DNA of 64,000 nt. Source: Elephas maximus indicus (Eukaryota > Chordata > Mammalia > Proboscidea > Elephantidae). Under the pieces are notes generated by a model, which was given only the letters and a program-made list of their open reading frames with translations, was not told the origin of the DNA and ran no database searches. Shown here in pieces: positions 1 through 11,704 of the stretch. The DNA lies in assembly GCF_024166365.1 (NCBI RefSeq), contig NC_064834.1:55284001-55348000 (forward strand), in the 5' to 3' direction. The translations under genes and the position numbers were made by a program. Positions within the stretch are counted from its first letter, which is position 1; each line of letters begins with the position of its first letter.

Positions 1-145
1 AAAAAGAACAGGAAAAAAAATTTCTTGGGAAATTCAAAGGCAGTTTCTTTAAATTGTTTGAAACCACAAATAACTGAAAGTAAGAGTCTGTTTTTGGTTT
101 GACTCCTTTTTTTTTTTTTCTTTCAGTTCTGTATTCAGAAATGTT

Positions 146-606
146 TTAAAGGCATTAAAAAGCAAAAATATCACTTTGAGGACCAAGGTACACCTGACCC
201 AAGCCATGGTATTTTCAGTTGCCTCATATGCATGCGAAAGCTGGACAATGAATATGGAAGACTGGAGAACTGATGCTTTTGAATTATGGTGCTGATGAAG
301 AATACTGAATATACCCTGGACTGTCAGAAGAACAAACAACTCTGTCTTGAAAGAAGTACAGCCAGAATGCTCCTTAGAAGCGAGGATGGTGAGACTTGGT
401 CTCATGTACTTTGAACATATTATCAGAAGAGGCCAGTCCCTGGAGAACATCATGCTTGGTAGAGGGTCAGCAAAAGAGAGGAAAACCCTCAAGGAGATGG
501 ACTGACACAGTGGCTGCAAGAATGGGCCCGAACAGCAATTATTGAGGATAGCACAGGACTGGGCAGCGTTTCGCTGTATTGTACATAGGGTCGTTATGAA
601 CAACAA
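146..606 (+). mobile_element. 5'-truncated RTE-type LINE, 3' end
   Basis: Translated pieces match the C-terminal part of the other RTE copies here (e.g. 'AYACESWT'-like and 'GQQKRGKPSRRWTD'-like stretches), with stops and frameshifts. It is flanked by a 13-bp target-site duplication, 'attcagaaatgtt', at 133-145 and 607-619. The extreme 3' end has lost most of the tail shared with AfroSINE. It is a dead insertion inside copy A and absent from copy B, so it postdates that duplication. Confidence 0.85.
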
Positions 607-940
607 ATTCAGAAATGTTACAGAAATTACTGTTATTTTCACCCTGTTTCAATCTATTTCAGGTGGAAGACTGAAGAGCCTCAAAGTCGCAAGTCTGATT
701 CCAGCTCACTCTCTGCCTTCTCTGCCTAAAGCAGAAGATATCCACATAGTTGATTCATTTCTTACCGCATGGACTGGAGCAGGCAGAGAGGGCTTCAGCA
801 GGCTGGGGTTTCCCACGCAGGTGAATCTGTCTGGCATTAGGACTGTCATTAACTAGTTATTGCCTTAAACCTGTTACTATTTCATCTCAATCTCAATTAA
901 TCACACCCACTAATATAATATATGAATAGCACATATCTTA

Positions 941-1340
941 TATCTTAGTTATCTAGTGCTGCTATAATAGAAATACCACAAATGGGTGCCTCTAACAAAT
1001 AGATATTTATTTTCTCACAGTTTAGGAGGTTGTACATCCGATGTCAGGGAGCTGGCTCTAGGCGAAGGCTTTTTCTGTCTGTTGGCTCTTATCTCTCTTA
1101 GCTTTGGCTCCTTGGCAATCTTCACATGGCTTGGCATCTCTCTTCCCCCACCTCGCTTCGTAGCTTGCTTGCTTAATCTCTTTTATATCTCAAAACAGAT
1201 TGACTCAAAATAGGCCCTATGCTAATTCTGCCTCATTAAGATAACAAAGACAGCCCATTCCCAAATGGGATTATAACCACAAGCATAGAGGTTAGCCATT
1301 TACAATACATATTTTTGGGTGACAAATTAAATCCATAACA
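941..1340 (-). mobile_element. MaLR-like solo LTR
   Basis: It reads 'tatcttagttatctagtgct' at one end and 'ccataaca' at the other, the inverted form of the TG...CA LTRs at 13635, 33748 and 34371. The flanking 5-bp repeats are 'tctta' and 'tccta', as expected for an ERVL/MaLR insertion. No internal region remains. It is absent from copy B. Confidence 0.75.
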
Positions 1341-1957
1341 TCCTAGTCTTGACTGTTTGGTTTGCAAGTACTAGATATTGAGCCAAACTAGCTTCAAAAG
1401 GAGAGGGGGCTTTATTTCCAATATACAGCAATCTCTCAGAATCCGCAGACATCTGGGCTTCTAGAAGAAGTAAAAGCAGGAAGTGGCAAATCATCAAGAA
1501 CATGAGCAATAATTTCTCCATTTCTTATGTATCTGCTTATAGTGTGTGTGTCTGTTTTATTCTGCTCTGACTACAGAGTGGTTTTCTCTGCTTCTCCATC
1601 CACACGGCAGAAGTCCCACACCGCCCAAGTATTCACCAGTCGCTCAGTTCCAGACCCCCTTAGACTCTCTGGCAGCCTCTAGAGTCCAATACCCAATTCC
1701 CAGGATAAGGAATCTGATTGGGCTGGTTTGGGTCATGTGCCAGTCCAGATCCAATCTATTATCACAGGGTTGAGTCATGCAGTACAAATATGGCTGTCAT
1801 GAGCCAGCCCCTTTTGGTTGGGGGATTAATTCTCAGAGGAAGAGACCATACACTGCAAAAATGCAGCTACTAGTTTACTTTTCAAAGACTTGAAATGAAT
1901 AAATAAATAAATACACTCATTTAAATTTACTCAGGCCTCCTTTATTTATTTACTCAG

Positions 1958-2180
1958 GAGCCATGGTGGCACAGAGGTTAAAGCACTCAGCTGCCGACCA
2001 AAATGCTGGTGGTTCAAACCCACCAGCAGCTCCACAGAAGAAACATGTGGCAGTTGGCCTTCATAACGATTTACATACGCTTCAGCCTTGGAAACGCTAC
2101 AGGGCAGTTCTACTCTGTCCGACAGTGTTGCTATGAGTCGGAAGTGACTCAACGGCAATGGGTTTGGGTTTTTTGGTTTT
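1958..2180 (+). mobile_element. AfroSINE, long form
   Basis: Head 'gagccatggtggcacagagg', long-form body ('acatgtggcagttggccttc', then 'gatttacatacgcttcagcc'), tail ending in T/G-rich sequence. It is flanked by 'tttatttactcag' and 'tttattcactcag'. Absent from copy B. Confidence 0.93.
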
Positions 2181-2599
2181 TTTATTCACTCAGCAATTGT
2201 GAAAGTACCAACACGTGTCACCTGCTCTGCTAGGAACTGGGGCTAGAATAGGAGGCAAACCAGACATGGTCATTGACCTTAATGAGTTTTACATCCTGTG
2301 GGGAAGATACACATTGTTTGTAAAGTCATACAATAAATGTAAAATTATAACTGTGACAAGTCTCATCAGGTATTTATGATGGTCATCTCTGGGAGTGAGA
2401 ATGTTAAGTCTTAACTTTTTAAAATTAATTTCTCTATATTTTTACTTAAAATTTTTTTTTCCACAGTGCATAAATCCTGTCTCTAACAAAAAGGCTGTTT
2501 TTTTTTTTTTTTTTTTTAAATTTGCATTTTGAAAGAATCCCTAGGGTCAACCTCTGAAGGGCCCAGAGGGTGAGGAGAAGCAATTAGAAGTTTTGCAGT

Positions 2600-3275
2600 G
2601 GCCATCGAGCACATTAAAAGGTGCTCAACATCATTAGTTAGCAGGGAAATGCAAATTGAAAGCACAGCTATATACTTCTCACACCCACTAGAAATGCTTA
2701 AAGTTAAAAAGACAAGGGAGGGCAAGAATGTGGAGCAATTGGAAGCCCTACACACTGCAGATGACAGTGCAAAATGATACAACCACTTCGGGAAGCAGTT
2801 TCTTGTAAGACTACGCATTCACTCTCCCTACAATCCAGCAATTCCAGCTGTAGGCATTTAACCAAGAGAAATGAAACATTTCTATATATCTATATTCATA
2901 GTTGCTTTATTCATAAAAGCCAAACTGGAAACAGCCCAAATGTCCATCAGCAGGTAAAGGATAAACAAATTGTGTTATATCCAGACAATGTAACACCATT
3001 CAGCAACATAAAGGAGTGCCCTACTGACATAGGCGAAAACATGGGTGAACCTCAACAACCTTTAACTGAGTGAAAAAATTCAGACACAAAAGGGTACATC
3101 TTGTATAATTCCATTTATATGAAATTCTAGAACAGGCAAAAATGAACCTATAGTGACATAAAGCAGATCATTGGGCTAGAGGTGGAGAGAAGTGACTGCA
3201 AAAGAACATGAGAAAATGTTTTGGGCTGACGGGAATGTTCTATTCATTATGTGGCAGTAATTACATGGAAATGTA
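2600..3275 (+). mobile_element. Old L1 3' fragment
   Basis: Contains phrases typical of the ORF2 end and 3' UTR of old mammalian L1s, such as 'aaatgtccatcagcaggtaa', 'tgtataattccatttatatg' and 'ggcaaaaatgaacctatagt'. No coding capacity remains. Confidence 0.75.
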
Positions 3276-3280
3276 AAAAT

Positions 3281-3416
3281 AAAAAAAAAACCAAACCCGT
3301 TGCTGTTGAGTCAATTGTGACTCATAGTGATGCTATAGGACAGAGTAGAATTGCCCTGAAGGGTTTACAAGGAACTTTTTGGTTAGTAGCCAAGCTCTTA
3401 ACCACTGTGCCGACAC
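3281..3416 (-). mobile_element. AfroSINE, partial
   Basis: Inverse AfroSINE: 'ccaaacccgttgctgttgag' (tail) through 'taggacagagtagaattgcc' to 'ctcttaaccactgtgccgac' (head). Part of the middle is lost. Confidence 0.93.
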
Positions 3417-3694
3417 ATATCAAAACTCACTAAACTGAGAGTTTAAACTGAATAAATGTTACTGCCTGTAAATTACATCTTAAAATATTGATTTTAAAAA
3501 AATCACGTGGAAGAGTAGAGGGCCAAGAATAGCCAAGACAAATTTGAAGAAGAAAGAAGAGGGGGGTTCACCAGAGATGAGGTAGAAGGCAGTGATAGAT
3601 AGACCAGTGAAATGGAATTGAAAACTCTAAAACAAATATACACACATATTGGAACTAAATAATAATGATATTATATTAACAGTGTCTTTATAAG

Positions 3695-4131
3695 ATGTAG
3701 AATAAAAAATCAAATTCACAAAAAAGACCAGACTTATTACTCTGACAGAGATTGGAGGAGCCCCCGAGGGTATGGCCATAAGACACTCTTCTGACCTGGA
3801 ACTGAAGCCATTCCCAGAGACCACCTTTCAGCCAAACCATAGACAGGCCCATAAAATAATAACACCTGAGTGGAACATGCTCATTAGAACTATCAATTAT
3901 TTGAAATCAAAAGGACAACATTAGCTCAAAAGAAAAGATGAGAGGGCAGAAAGGGGTAGAAAATCCAGATGAAAGGAAACGGGGAGCCCAGGGCAGAAAT
4001 GGGGGGAGTGTTGACACACTGAGGGGAATGCAACCAATGTCATGGGGCACTTTACGTACAAACTATCGAATGGGAAACTGACTTGTTCTGTAAACTTTCA
4101 CCTGAAGCACAATAAAAAATTATTTAAAAAA
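3695..4131 (+). mobile_element. Lineage-specific L1 3' UTR insertion
   Basis: Begins in 'gaccagacttattactctga' and ends 'cacaataaaaaattattt' followed by an A-run. The same sequence occurs at 53346-54133, 59822-60373 and 63610-64000, and inverted at 17775-18480. The flanks repeat 'aacagtgtctttata' (3678) and 'aacagtgtctttaca' (4131), so this is a target-primed insertion inside an older L1. I assign it to L1 from remembered 3' UTR wording. Confidence 0.8.
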
Positions 4132-4659
4132 AACAGTGTCTTTACAAATTGGTGGGCAGAGAAGACTTAAACACTGAATTGAGCTGGGACTACTGAGAAT
4201 CCATATGTAAAGGAGTAAAAGTTCCATACCTCACATCATACACAAGATAAAATTCTGATGAACTCAAAACCAAGATATGAAAATCAAAAATTTTTAACTT
4301 TTTAAAAGAACATATAGGAAAATATCCTCATGGCTTCCAGGTAAAAAAGAATTTCCTAAATAAATTATAAAAAAGCACAAAGCATGAAAGAAATGATGAT
4401 AAACTGGGCTACATTAACATTTTTAAAAAAGTTTTTTTTAACAGAAAAATAAAACTTAAAGTGAAAAGACAAGCCACAGATTCAGAGGAGATATTTTTTA
4501 ATATATACAATTGATTAAGTTTTAGTATCTAGGCTATATAAAGAATCAAATCAACAGAAAATTGGGCAAAAGATTTGAATAGGTAGGAATTAGAAAAAGA
4601 AACCCCATATGATTAAGAACATATGAAAAAAGCTCAACCTTATGAATAATTACACCCCA

Positions 4660-4863
4660 AAACAAAACTGTTCAAGTTGATTTCGACTCCTAGCAACCCT
4701 ATAGGACAGAGTAGAACTGCTCCGTAGGGTTTTCAAGGCTGTAAATTTTTACAGAAGCAGATTGCCACATCTTTCTCCCATAGAGCAGAGCCACTGGTGG
4801 GTTTGAACCACTGACCTTTTGGTTAGCAGCCAAGCACTTAACCGTTGTGTCACCAGGGCTCCT
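4660..4863 (-). mobile_element. AfroSINE, long form
   Basis: Inverse AfroSINE from 'aaaacaaaactgttcaagtt' to 'caccagggctcc'. It retains the long-form insert 'aatttttacagaagcagatt'. Flanks 'ttatgaataat' and 'ttatgaagaat' form a target-site duplication. Confidence 0.95.
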
Positions 4864-5284
4864 TTATGAAGAATTAGGAAAGTGCAAATTTAAAATTAGA
4901 GTGAGATAGCATCAGCAACATTGACAAAACAATGAAACCTGACAATACCAAGTATTTGCAAGGATGTAAGCTGTTATGAGGAATAAAAAATAATACTTAG
5001 AGAGCAATCAGGCTGGTATGAATTCACTAATGTGAATCAGAAATTCCACTTCTAGATATATACCGTACAGAAACTCTCAAATACATGCACAAGGAGATAT
5101 GTCCATTGCAGCACTGTTTGTAATAGTAAAAAATTGTAAACAACCAAATGGGCCATTAACAAGACAATGGATAAAATATGCTATGTTGTTACATTATGTT
5201 AAATTATGTTACATTATGAAATGTTGTATTAATTATTAAGCTAGAATACTAATCATCAATTAAAATGGATAAAGTACTATAAAA

Positions 5285-5517
5285 CAGGTGTTGGCAAACT
5301 ATAATCCACGGGCCAGATCCAGCCATTACCTGTTTTTGTAAATAAAGTTGATTAGTATATAGCCATAACCATTCATTCATATATTGTCTATGGCTGGTTT
5401 CACATTACAGTGACTGAGCAGAGTCATTGTAACACAGACTACATTATATACACATGGCCTGTAACATAAAAAATATTTATTATCTGACCCTTTATAGAAC
5501 AAGTTTCTCAACCCCTG
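5285..5517. mobile_element. hAT-type short nonautonomous DNA transposon
   Basis: Starts 'caggtgttggcaaactataa' and ends 'tctcaacccctg', an imperfect terminal inverted repeat around an interior reading 'ctgtttttgtaaataaagtt'. This matches a common mammalian hAT-Charlie-like element. It is noncoding and sits inside old L1 sequence. Subfamily not assigned. Confidence 0.75.
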
Positions 5518-5742
5518 ATCTAAATAAAAATGATTGACGATACCAAGAGTTGGGGCGGTTTAGAGCAACTGGAACTCTCATTTACTACTAGTGAAAAACT
5601 GACATGATTTCAAAAGCCAAATGTACGCCTATTCTATAATCTAGCAATTCCACTCCTAAGCATATATACAAGAGAAATTAGTACACATGTCCACTAAAAA
5701 AATATAGAAAAATATTTATAGCAGCCTTATTCATAATAACCC

Positions 5743-6290
5743 TGTCTTAGGCAGGGTTCTCTGGAGAAGCAAAACCAGTAAAGTGTATATATATAGAGAG
5801 AGAGAGTTATATCAAAGAAATGGCTCATGTGGTTGTAGAGGCTGGAATAGGTTGTACAGGTTGGAATGTCCCAAGTCCTTGGGTCGCAATGGAGGCTTCT
5901 CCTGATTCACGTAGCCTCAGGGCCTGGGAAATCCAAGATCAGGAGGTCGAAGAGCAGAGCTCTTGCTCACAGGTTGTGAAGATCAGCAAATCCCAAGATC
6001 GGCAGGCAAGACCACAGGTAAGCAGCTAGCTCAAGTCCCAAGAACTGGAGGTCAGATGAACAGGAGCCAGCTGCAGGATCCAGTGCAGGGAAAAGCTAGA
6101 GCATCTGCTTATATTCAGATGCAGGCCATACACCCAAGAAAAATCCCTTTCCACTGACTGGCTACTCACAGTAGATTCCATCATGGGGGTGATCACTTAT
6201 CAAATTTCAACAGGGAAGCGATCACATTATATGGCTGCTAAAACACTGAGAATCACGGCCCACCCAAGTTGAACACAGTCTTAACCATCA
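5743..6290 (-). mobile_element. MaLR-like LTR
   Basis: Begins 'tgtcttaggcagggttctct' and ends 'tcttaaccatca', with the L1 resuming directly afterwards. The pentamer 'aaccc' lies just outside both ends (5738, 6293). Its interior differs from the other LTRs here, so it is a separate subfamily. The frame at 5820-6029 is incidental. Confidence 0.65.
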
Positions 6291-8139
6291 TAAACCCCAA
6301 ACTGGAAAACACCCTAATGTGTATCAATGCCAAGTAGATAAACAAATGGTGTTATATTCATACAGTAGAATATGGATGATAAAGAAAAAAACTACAGCTA
6401 TTTGCAACAGTCTGGTATTCTGGCACACTACTGAGCAAAAAAAGATAGACTCAAAGGGTATGTACTGTATAATTCCATTTATACAAAGTTCAGAAACAGC
6501 CAAAATTAATTTATGGTGCTAGAATTCAGAATATTAGTTGTCTTTGGGAGATCTGAATTGGGAGGGGCACAGAACAGCACTGTGCGGTGCTGCAAATGGC
6601 ATCCATCTTGATCTAGGTGGGGTTACTGAGCTGTGCACTTCAGTGTGTGCGAATGAAATAGAACTAAACAAGTCAGCCTCAATACATGTCTGTAAGATTC
6701 TGGTGAGAAAAACAATGGAAGTTGCCGAGGAATTTGTACCAGTATACCACTTATGTAAATGTTAAAAATAAAAAAAAATATTATATAAGACATACGTACT
6801 TTTAGGGATATACACACGTGTGATAAAATATTAAAAATGGAAAAAAGGAGACTAACTTCAGGATAGTGGTTACTCTGGTAAGAGAGAAACAAGAGGATTC
6901 TGTAATTGTATTATTATGTCTTTAAAAAAAGAATTAAATATGGCAAAATGTTAGTATTTGTTAAAATAAATAAAATTAAAATTTCATATTATTCTCTGTA
7001 CCATGAATCATGTTTAAAATATTCATGATTTCAAAATAATTTTGTATGAAATCAACCAGTGGCGACAGTGAGTGTGTTTTGATAAGCACAGTAATTAGAA
7101 GTGGGTGGTTATGGACGTCAGTTTCAGTTTATACTAGTGTCAGCAATCTATTTCTTTATTTTGCTTTAGCTGCACAGTATCAACTAACTCCTGATTCACA
7201 CAGAGAAGTAGTTGCAAATAATAATAGTCTTTAAGCAACTTGCCTTCCAGTCTTTGGACACTCTCCAGGAAATCTGATCCAGAAACTTGAAAGAGGAGTA
7301 ACAAGAATTTTTTGTTTGTTTCAAAGTGAAATTACTAATAATGCTTAGCAACTGCTCACATTCTTTAATTGATTCCTTTTCAAGTGGGCCAATGAAGGGT
7401 TCCTTGCTAGTTTTTACCTTCATTGTTCAGCAAAAAATACCTTTCAGATATACTTCCTAGCCTATGAGATGTTCAATGGTACCATTTAAGAAGTCTAGTA
7501 TCTTATAGCCTTAATGTGTCAGATAGTTTGCAAAGTTTCTAATCAGAATTTTAAAAAAAAGATTGGGTCCAGACCATTTTTATTTCATTGCTAACACTTT
7601 AAGTTGTTTTCACAATAAAATATCAATACTGCAACTCACATTCAGCCTTTTCAAGTTTGTAAAAACATCAGCTGGCAAGTTCGTTTTAAATGTGAGCAGA
7701 ATCTAGCTAATAACTGATTTTCTTCAACCAGAGGAAACGGAGTAATTTCTTACTTTACTTGAAATAATCATACCACCATCTTGCTTTTGCCTAAAAAGCA
7801 AAAAATAAATTCTGAATTTCATTGCGCATATTAGTACAATAACCCTAAAAGGTCTGAAAATTCTGCAGTGTGAAAGCTGTACCTCAGCATCACTGAAATG
7901 GCACGTCCAACACATTTGAAGACGTCTTTTTCGTCACGGCGAATGCCTGATGTGCGTATCACATAATGACGGCCTAAACCTGGCTGTTACATGGAAGACA
8001 CTGCTTTCTCCCCCTTCCCAAATCATTTTCTTCTCATTAATACATCGTCACCACTACATTTTTGCCAACTTATTTCATGGCGTGGTAAAGAATCTTCCTT
8101 GTAATAGCTTTTCTGATGCATATGAGGCAAAGGAGTATG

Positions 8140-8342
8140 GTAGGGAAAGAGCATAGCTCTGGATTTAGATCGTCTGGGTTTAGGTTCCTGCTCTACCCTG
8201 TATTCTTTGTGACCTTGGCAAGCTATTTAATCCCTCTAAGCATCAATTTCCAGTCTATAAAATGGAGAGAACAATGCTTACTTTATGAGGACATTGTCAG
8301 TCAAAAATTGAGATAATTCATGTAAAATCCTCAGCACAGTGT
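8140..8342 (+). mobile_element. MIR SINE
   Basis: Carries the MIR core order: 'gagcatagctctggatttag', 'ctgctctaccctgtattctt', 'gtgaccttggcaagctattt', 'tctataaaatggagagaaca'. Diverged, as expected for its age. Confidence 0.8.
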
Positions 8343-8512
8343 ACCAAAACCAAAACCAAACCCACTGCCATCGAACCAATTCCGACTCATAGCGACCCTA
8401 TAGGACAGAGTAGAACTGCCCCACAGGGTTTCCAAGGAGTGGCTGGTAGATTTGAACTGCTGGCCTTTTGGTTAGAAGCCGAGCTCTTAACGTCTCTGCC
8501 ACCAGGGCTTCT
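8343..8512 (-). mobile_element. AfroSINE
   Basis: Inverse AfroSINE starting 'accaaaaccaaaccc' and ending 'tctctgccaccagggctt'. Short-form body. Confidence 0.95.
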
Positions 8513-9110
8513 TCCTTAATAATACGTTCTCCTTCATGTGCAACATGTTATTTATGCGCAGCACTGTAAGTGTAATTTCATTGCCAGGCTTCTTTGCATA
8601 CGTTTTTTCAATACTTTTAAGCTGTTCGTTTTCCATGGAAAGTCTTATTTTCATGCTCCACTGTGTTTCATCTCAAAATGGCATTGCAACTTGGCAGGAG
8701 CTATAAAACAAATTTGAAAAGTTTACTGCCTAAAACTTGGGGACTTGGGTAGTTTCTATTGCCATAAAGGTGACTTCCAAAAACAACTAAGTATCATCAG
8801 TTTCTCTTGCCTTTGAGTGACTTTGTATGAGTGTTTTCAGCACATTGGTTTCATTTTTACAATGAGGCTGCTACTTTCAAGAATTGGTCTGATGTAGAAT
8901 ATGTGATATCTTGATCCTGATCAAACTTATCACGCCCCTCATCAAATTTTCTTCTTTTATGTCCTGTTTTTCACCAGTGAAATCCACTTTCAGTTTTAAG
9001 GGTAATTGTTTAACTCCACTTGAAGAGAATATTACATTAATACATATTAGCTGTTCAGGTGTTCATATCTAATAGCTGTGATAGGATAGGGCTTTGATGG
9101 GAAGTAAAAC

Positions 9111-9767
9111 ATACAAACTGGTTACTGCAGGTATCACAGGACTATTGAACTATGTCAAGTGTCTTAGCCCTGTGGTCACCAACGTGTTCCCATTTGGCAT
9201 TTGCTATTTTTTTTTTAATGCAATTGAAACATACTTTTGAAAAATAATTTTTGCAAAATAACAAGTAACAAGATCTGGTTTATGCAGAGATTCATTTGTG
9301 TGCAGTAGGCACTGTCAGTGCCCTGCCTATTTCCCTTCAGCCCACCCCAGAGAACACCTGCAGCTTCCGTGGATAGTTTCCTCACATGCTCACAGCCTCT
9401 GCCCTCAAGCACCTGTGTCTCTCTGCCTATAGGCTTTCTCTGGCTGTAGAAACCTGCTTGAGAAACTATGGTCCCAACAAATGAGGGACTAGAGCTAGGG
9501 GATAAATTCCCTAGCTTCCTTGTTCCTTGGTGGGACTATTCTGAGATGTGTTCTACACAGTCTCTCAGAAAGTCATAGTGGGATTGACCCCTGGTTGCCC
9601 AAAGTGCCAACCTGCTCATTATTAACACACCTTCATTGCTTTCTCCCTTTCCAGTGTCATTTCTCAACACCCTCACCATGCTTCCTTAGATCGTGTCCCA
9701 GATGAATTGCTTGCATCCAAATCATTGACTTGGGTCTTCTTTGAGGGGAGTCCAAAGTAAGAGACTA
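9111..9767. other. No feature recognised
   Basis: Mixed-composition sequence with no convincing exon, RNA gene or repeat family. The frames at 9215-9412 and 9520-9705 are short and lack protein-like features. Confidence 0.4.
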
Positions 9768-10960
9768 TGTTGTTGTTGTTAGGTGCCATCGAGTCGGTTC
9801 CAACTGATAGTGACCCTATGCACAATAGAACGAAACACTGCCGTGTCCTGAGCCATCCTTACAATCGTTGTTATGCTTGAGCTCATTGTTGCAGCCACTG
9901 GGTCAGTCCACTTTGTTGAGGGTCTTCCTCTTTTCCGCTGACCTTGTACTCTACCAAGCATGGTGTCCTTCTCCAGGGATTGATCCCTCCTGACAACACA
10001 TCCAAAGTATGTAAGATGCAGTCTCGCCATCCTTGCTTCTAAGGAGCATTCTGGTTGTACTTCTTCTAAGACAGACCTGTTCATTCTTTTGGCGGTATAT
10101 TCAATATTCTTCACCAACACCACAATTCAAAGGCGTCAATTCTTCTTTGGTCTTCCTTATTCATTGTCCAGCTTTCACATGCATATGATGCAATTGAAAA
10201 TACCATGGCTTGGGTCAGGCGCACCTTAGTCTTCAAGGTGACATCTTTGCTCTTCAACACTTCAAAGGGGTCCTTTGCAGCAGATTTACCCAATGCAATG
10301 AGTCTTTTGATTTCTTGACTTCTGCTTCCATGGGTGTTGATTGTGGATCCAAGTAAAATGAAATCCTTGACAACTTCAGTCTTTTCTCTGTTTATCATGA
10401 TGCTGCTCATTGGTCCAGTTGTGAGGATTTTCGTTTTCTTTATGTTGAGGTGTAATCCATACTGAAGGCTGTGGTCTTTGATCTTCATTAGAGTAAGTGC
10501 TTCAAGTCCTCTTCACTTTCAGCAAGCAAGGTTGTGTCACCTGCGTTACGCAGGTTGTTAATGAGTCTTCCTCCAATCCTGATGCCCCGTTCTTCTTCAT
10601 ATAGTCCAGCTTCTCGTATTATCTGTTCAGCATACAGATTGAATAGGTATGGTGAAAGAATACAACTCTGACACACACCTTTCCTGACTTTAAACCAATC
10701 AGCATCCCCTTGTTCTGTCCGAACAACTGCCTCTTGATCTATGTAAAGGTACCTCATGAGCACTTAAAAAAATTAAGTGTTCTGGAATTCCCATTCTTCA
10801 CAATGTTATCCATAATTTATTATGATCCACACAGTCGAATGCCTTTGCATAGTCAATAAAACACATGTAAACATCCTTCTAGTATTCTCTGCTTTCAGCC
10901 AGGATCCATCTAACATCAGCAATGATATCCCTAGTTCCATGTCCTCTTCTGAAGACTATA
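9768..10960 (-). mobile_element. RTE-type LINE, 5'-truncated, dead
   Basis: On the minus strand the order is: RT segment (ADVRWILAESREY near 10920-10880), RT palm, thumb/connection, then the C-terminal region (QGQRKRGRPSTKWTD near 9960-9910) and the tail shared with AfroSINE, ending in 'ttgttgttgtt' at 9768. The catalytic YADD is mutated to NAGD near 10545, and at least three frame breaks split the ORF. The RT part lacks its 5' section and the endonuclease is absent. Confidence 0.92.
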
Positions 10961-11079
10961 TAATACATGTATAAACGTTTTTTAAAAATGTGAAAGGATG
11001 CATACCCAGCTGATGATGGTATAATAGGCACAAATTGAAGTTCCTGCCTAGCTCGCAAGAGTTCTGCCATTTACCACAT

Positions 11080-11500
11080 CTATGCTACCTCTTTCCTTTT
11101 GAAGAGCTGTTCCCCTCTTGAATGGGAACTGCATCCCTGGTCATAGTGATTGGTTGGGGTTGAGCATCTGATCCAAGCCATTAATAATATCCACACCCTG
11201 ACCTTCTCTGGATTTTTCTAATTGGTGCTATGGGAAAAGAACCACTTTCCTCTCATGACAATGTAACTGTAAACCCAGAGCCAACCTTAGTCATGGCACT
11301 TGCCAACAGAGAAGTGGGAGAGAATAAAAAGGCAGAGACATGAACCACAGGAGAATTCTAGTGGCATTTGAATCCCTAGGGCCAGTTGTTCCTAAAGTAG
11401 TTGCAAACTCTTTCTCTGACTTATTAGCCAATAAAGCTGTGGCTTTTGGCTCTATTTCTAGTTTCCCAATCACCTGTACTCTGTGCAAGATGAGGGTGGA
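11080..11500. other. Old interspersed-repeat-like sequence, family unsure
   Basis: 'gtgattggttggggttgagc' and 'ggatttttctaattggtgct' resemble wording common in an old L1 3' UTR or MaLR-like mammalian repeat. No coding signal. I cannot name the family with confidence. Confidence 0.3.
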
Positions 11501-11503
11501 AGG

Positions 11504-11704
11504 TCCTTAGGCAGTGGTTCTCCAAGTGTGGTTGTTGGACCAGTATCATTAGCATTACCTGGGAACTTGTTAGAAATGCTAATTTTGGGGTTCCACCTCA
11601 GAATCACTGAATCAGAAACTCTGGTGTTGGAGCCCAGTAATCTACACTTTTAACAAGCTCTCCAAAGATTCAATGTATACTAAAGCTTGAGAACCACTGC
11701 CCTA
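11504..11704. mobile_element. MER5A-type hAT-Charlie element
   Basis: Starts 'aggcagtggttctccaagtg' and ends 'gcttgagaaccactgcccta', the MER5A terminal inverted repeats, with 'ctgggaacttgttagaaatg' inside. Nearly full length and noncoding. Confidence 0.9.

Larger units (their letters stand above)
1..2440. repeat. Copy A of an old paralogous segment (partner 40960-42115)
   Basis: After removing the insertions at 146-606, 941-1340 and 1958-2180, this stretch aligns collinearly with 40960-42115. Shared blocks include 'ccagctcactctct' (near 698), 'ggttttctctgcttctccat' (near 1580), 'acaaatatggct' (near 1785) and 'agatacacattgttt' (near 2306). The copies look roughly 10-15% diverged by eye. The shared stretch joins pieces resembling different old repeats at the same junctions, which favours segmental duplication over two separate insertions of one repeat. 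The left limit lies outside the window. A frame at about 607-856 stays open in copy A but is broken in copy B, so I do not call it a gene. Confidence 0.6.
4148..6930 (+). mobile_element. Old L1 3' half, broken by three insertions
   Basis: L1-like sequence runs at 4148-4650, 4864-5284, 5518-5742 and 6293-6930, interrupted by an AfroSINE, a hAT-type short element and an LTR. Recognisable phrases are 'agcactgtttgtaatagtaa', 'aaactggaaaacaccctaat' and 'tgtactgtataattccattt'. A repeated 3' motif suggests two overlapping L1 tails. All frames are closed. Confidence 0.65.
7200..9110 (-). pseudogene. Eroded hAT-transposase-like (ZBED9/SCAND3 or Charlie type) remnant
   Basis: On the minus strand near 8700-8655 the frame reads APAKLQCHFEMKHSG, resembling the BED-finger/ZBED9-like phrase that precedes the transposase body. 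Near 8075-8020 the piece ISWQKCSGDDVLM is reminiscent of the segment before the catalytic region in the same family. Stops and frameshifts occur every few tens of codons, so no function is possible. A MIR and an AfroSINE (8140-8512) split it. It could be a decayed autonomous Charlie-like transposon or a retrocopy of a domesticated gene. The family call rests on short peptide similarity from memory. Confidence 0.35.
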
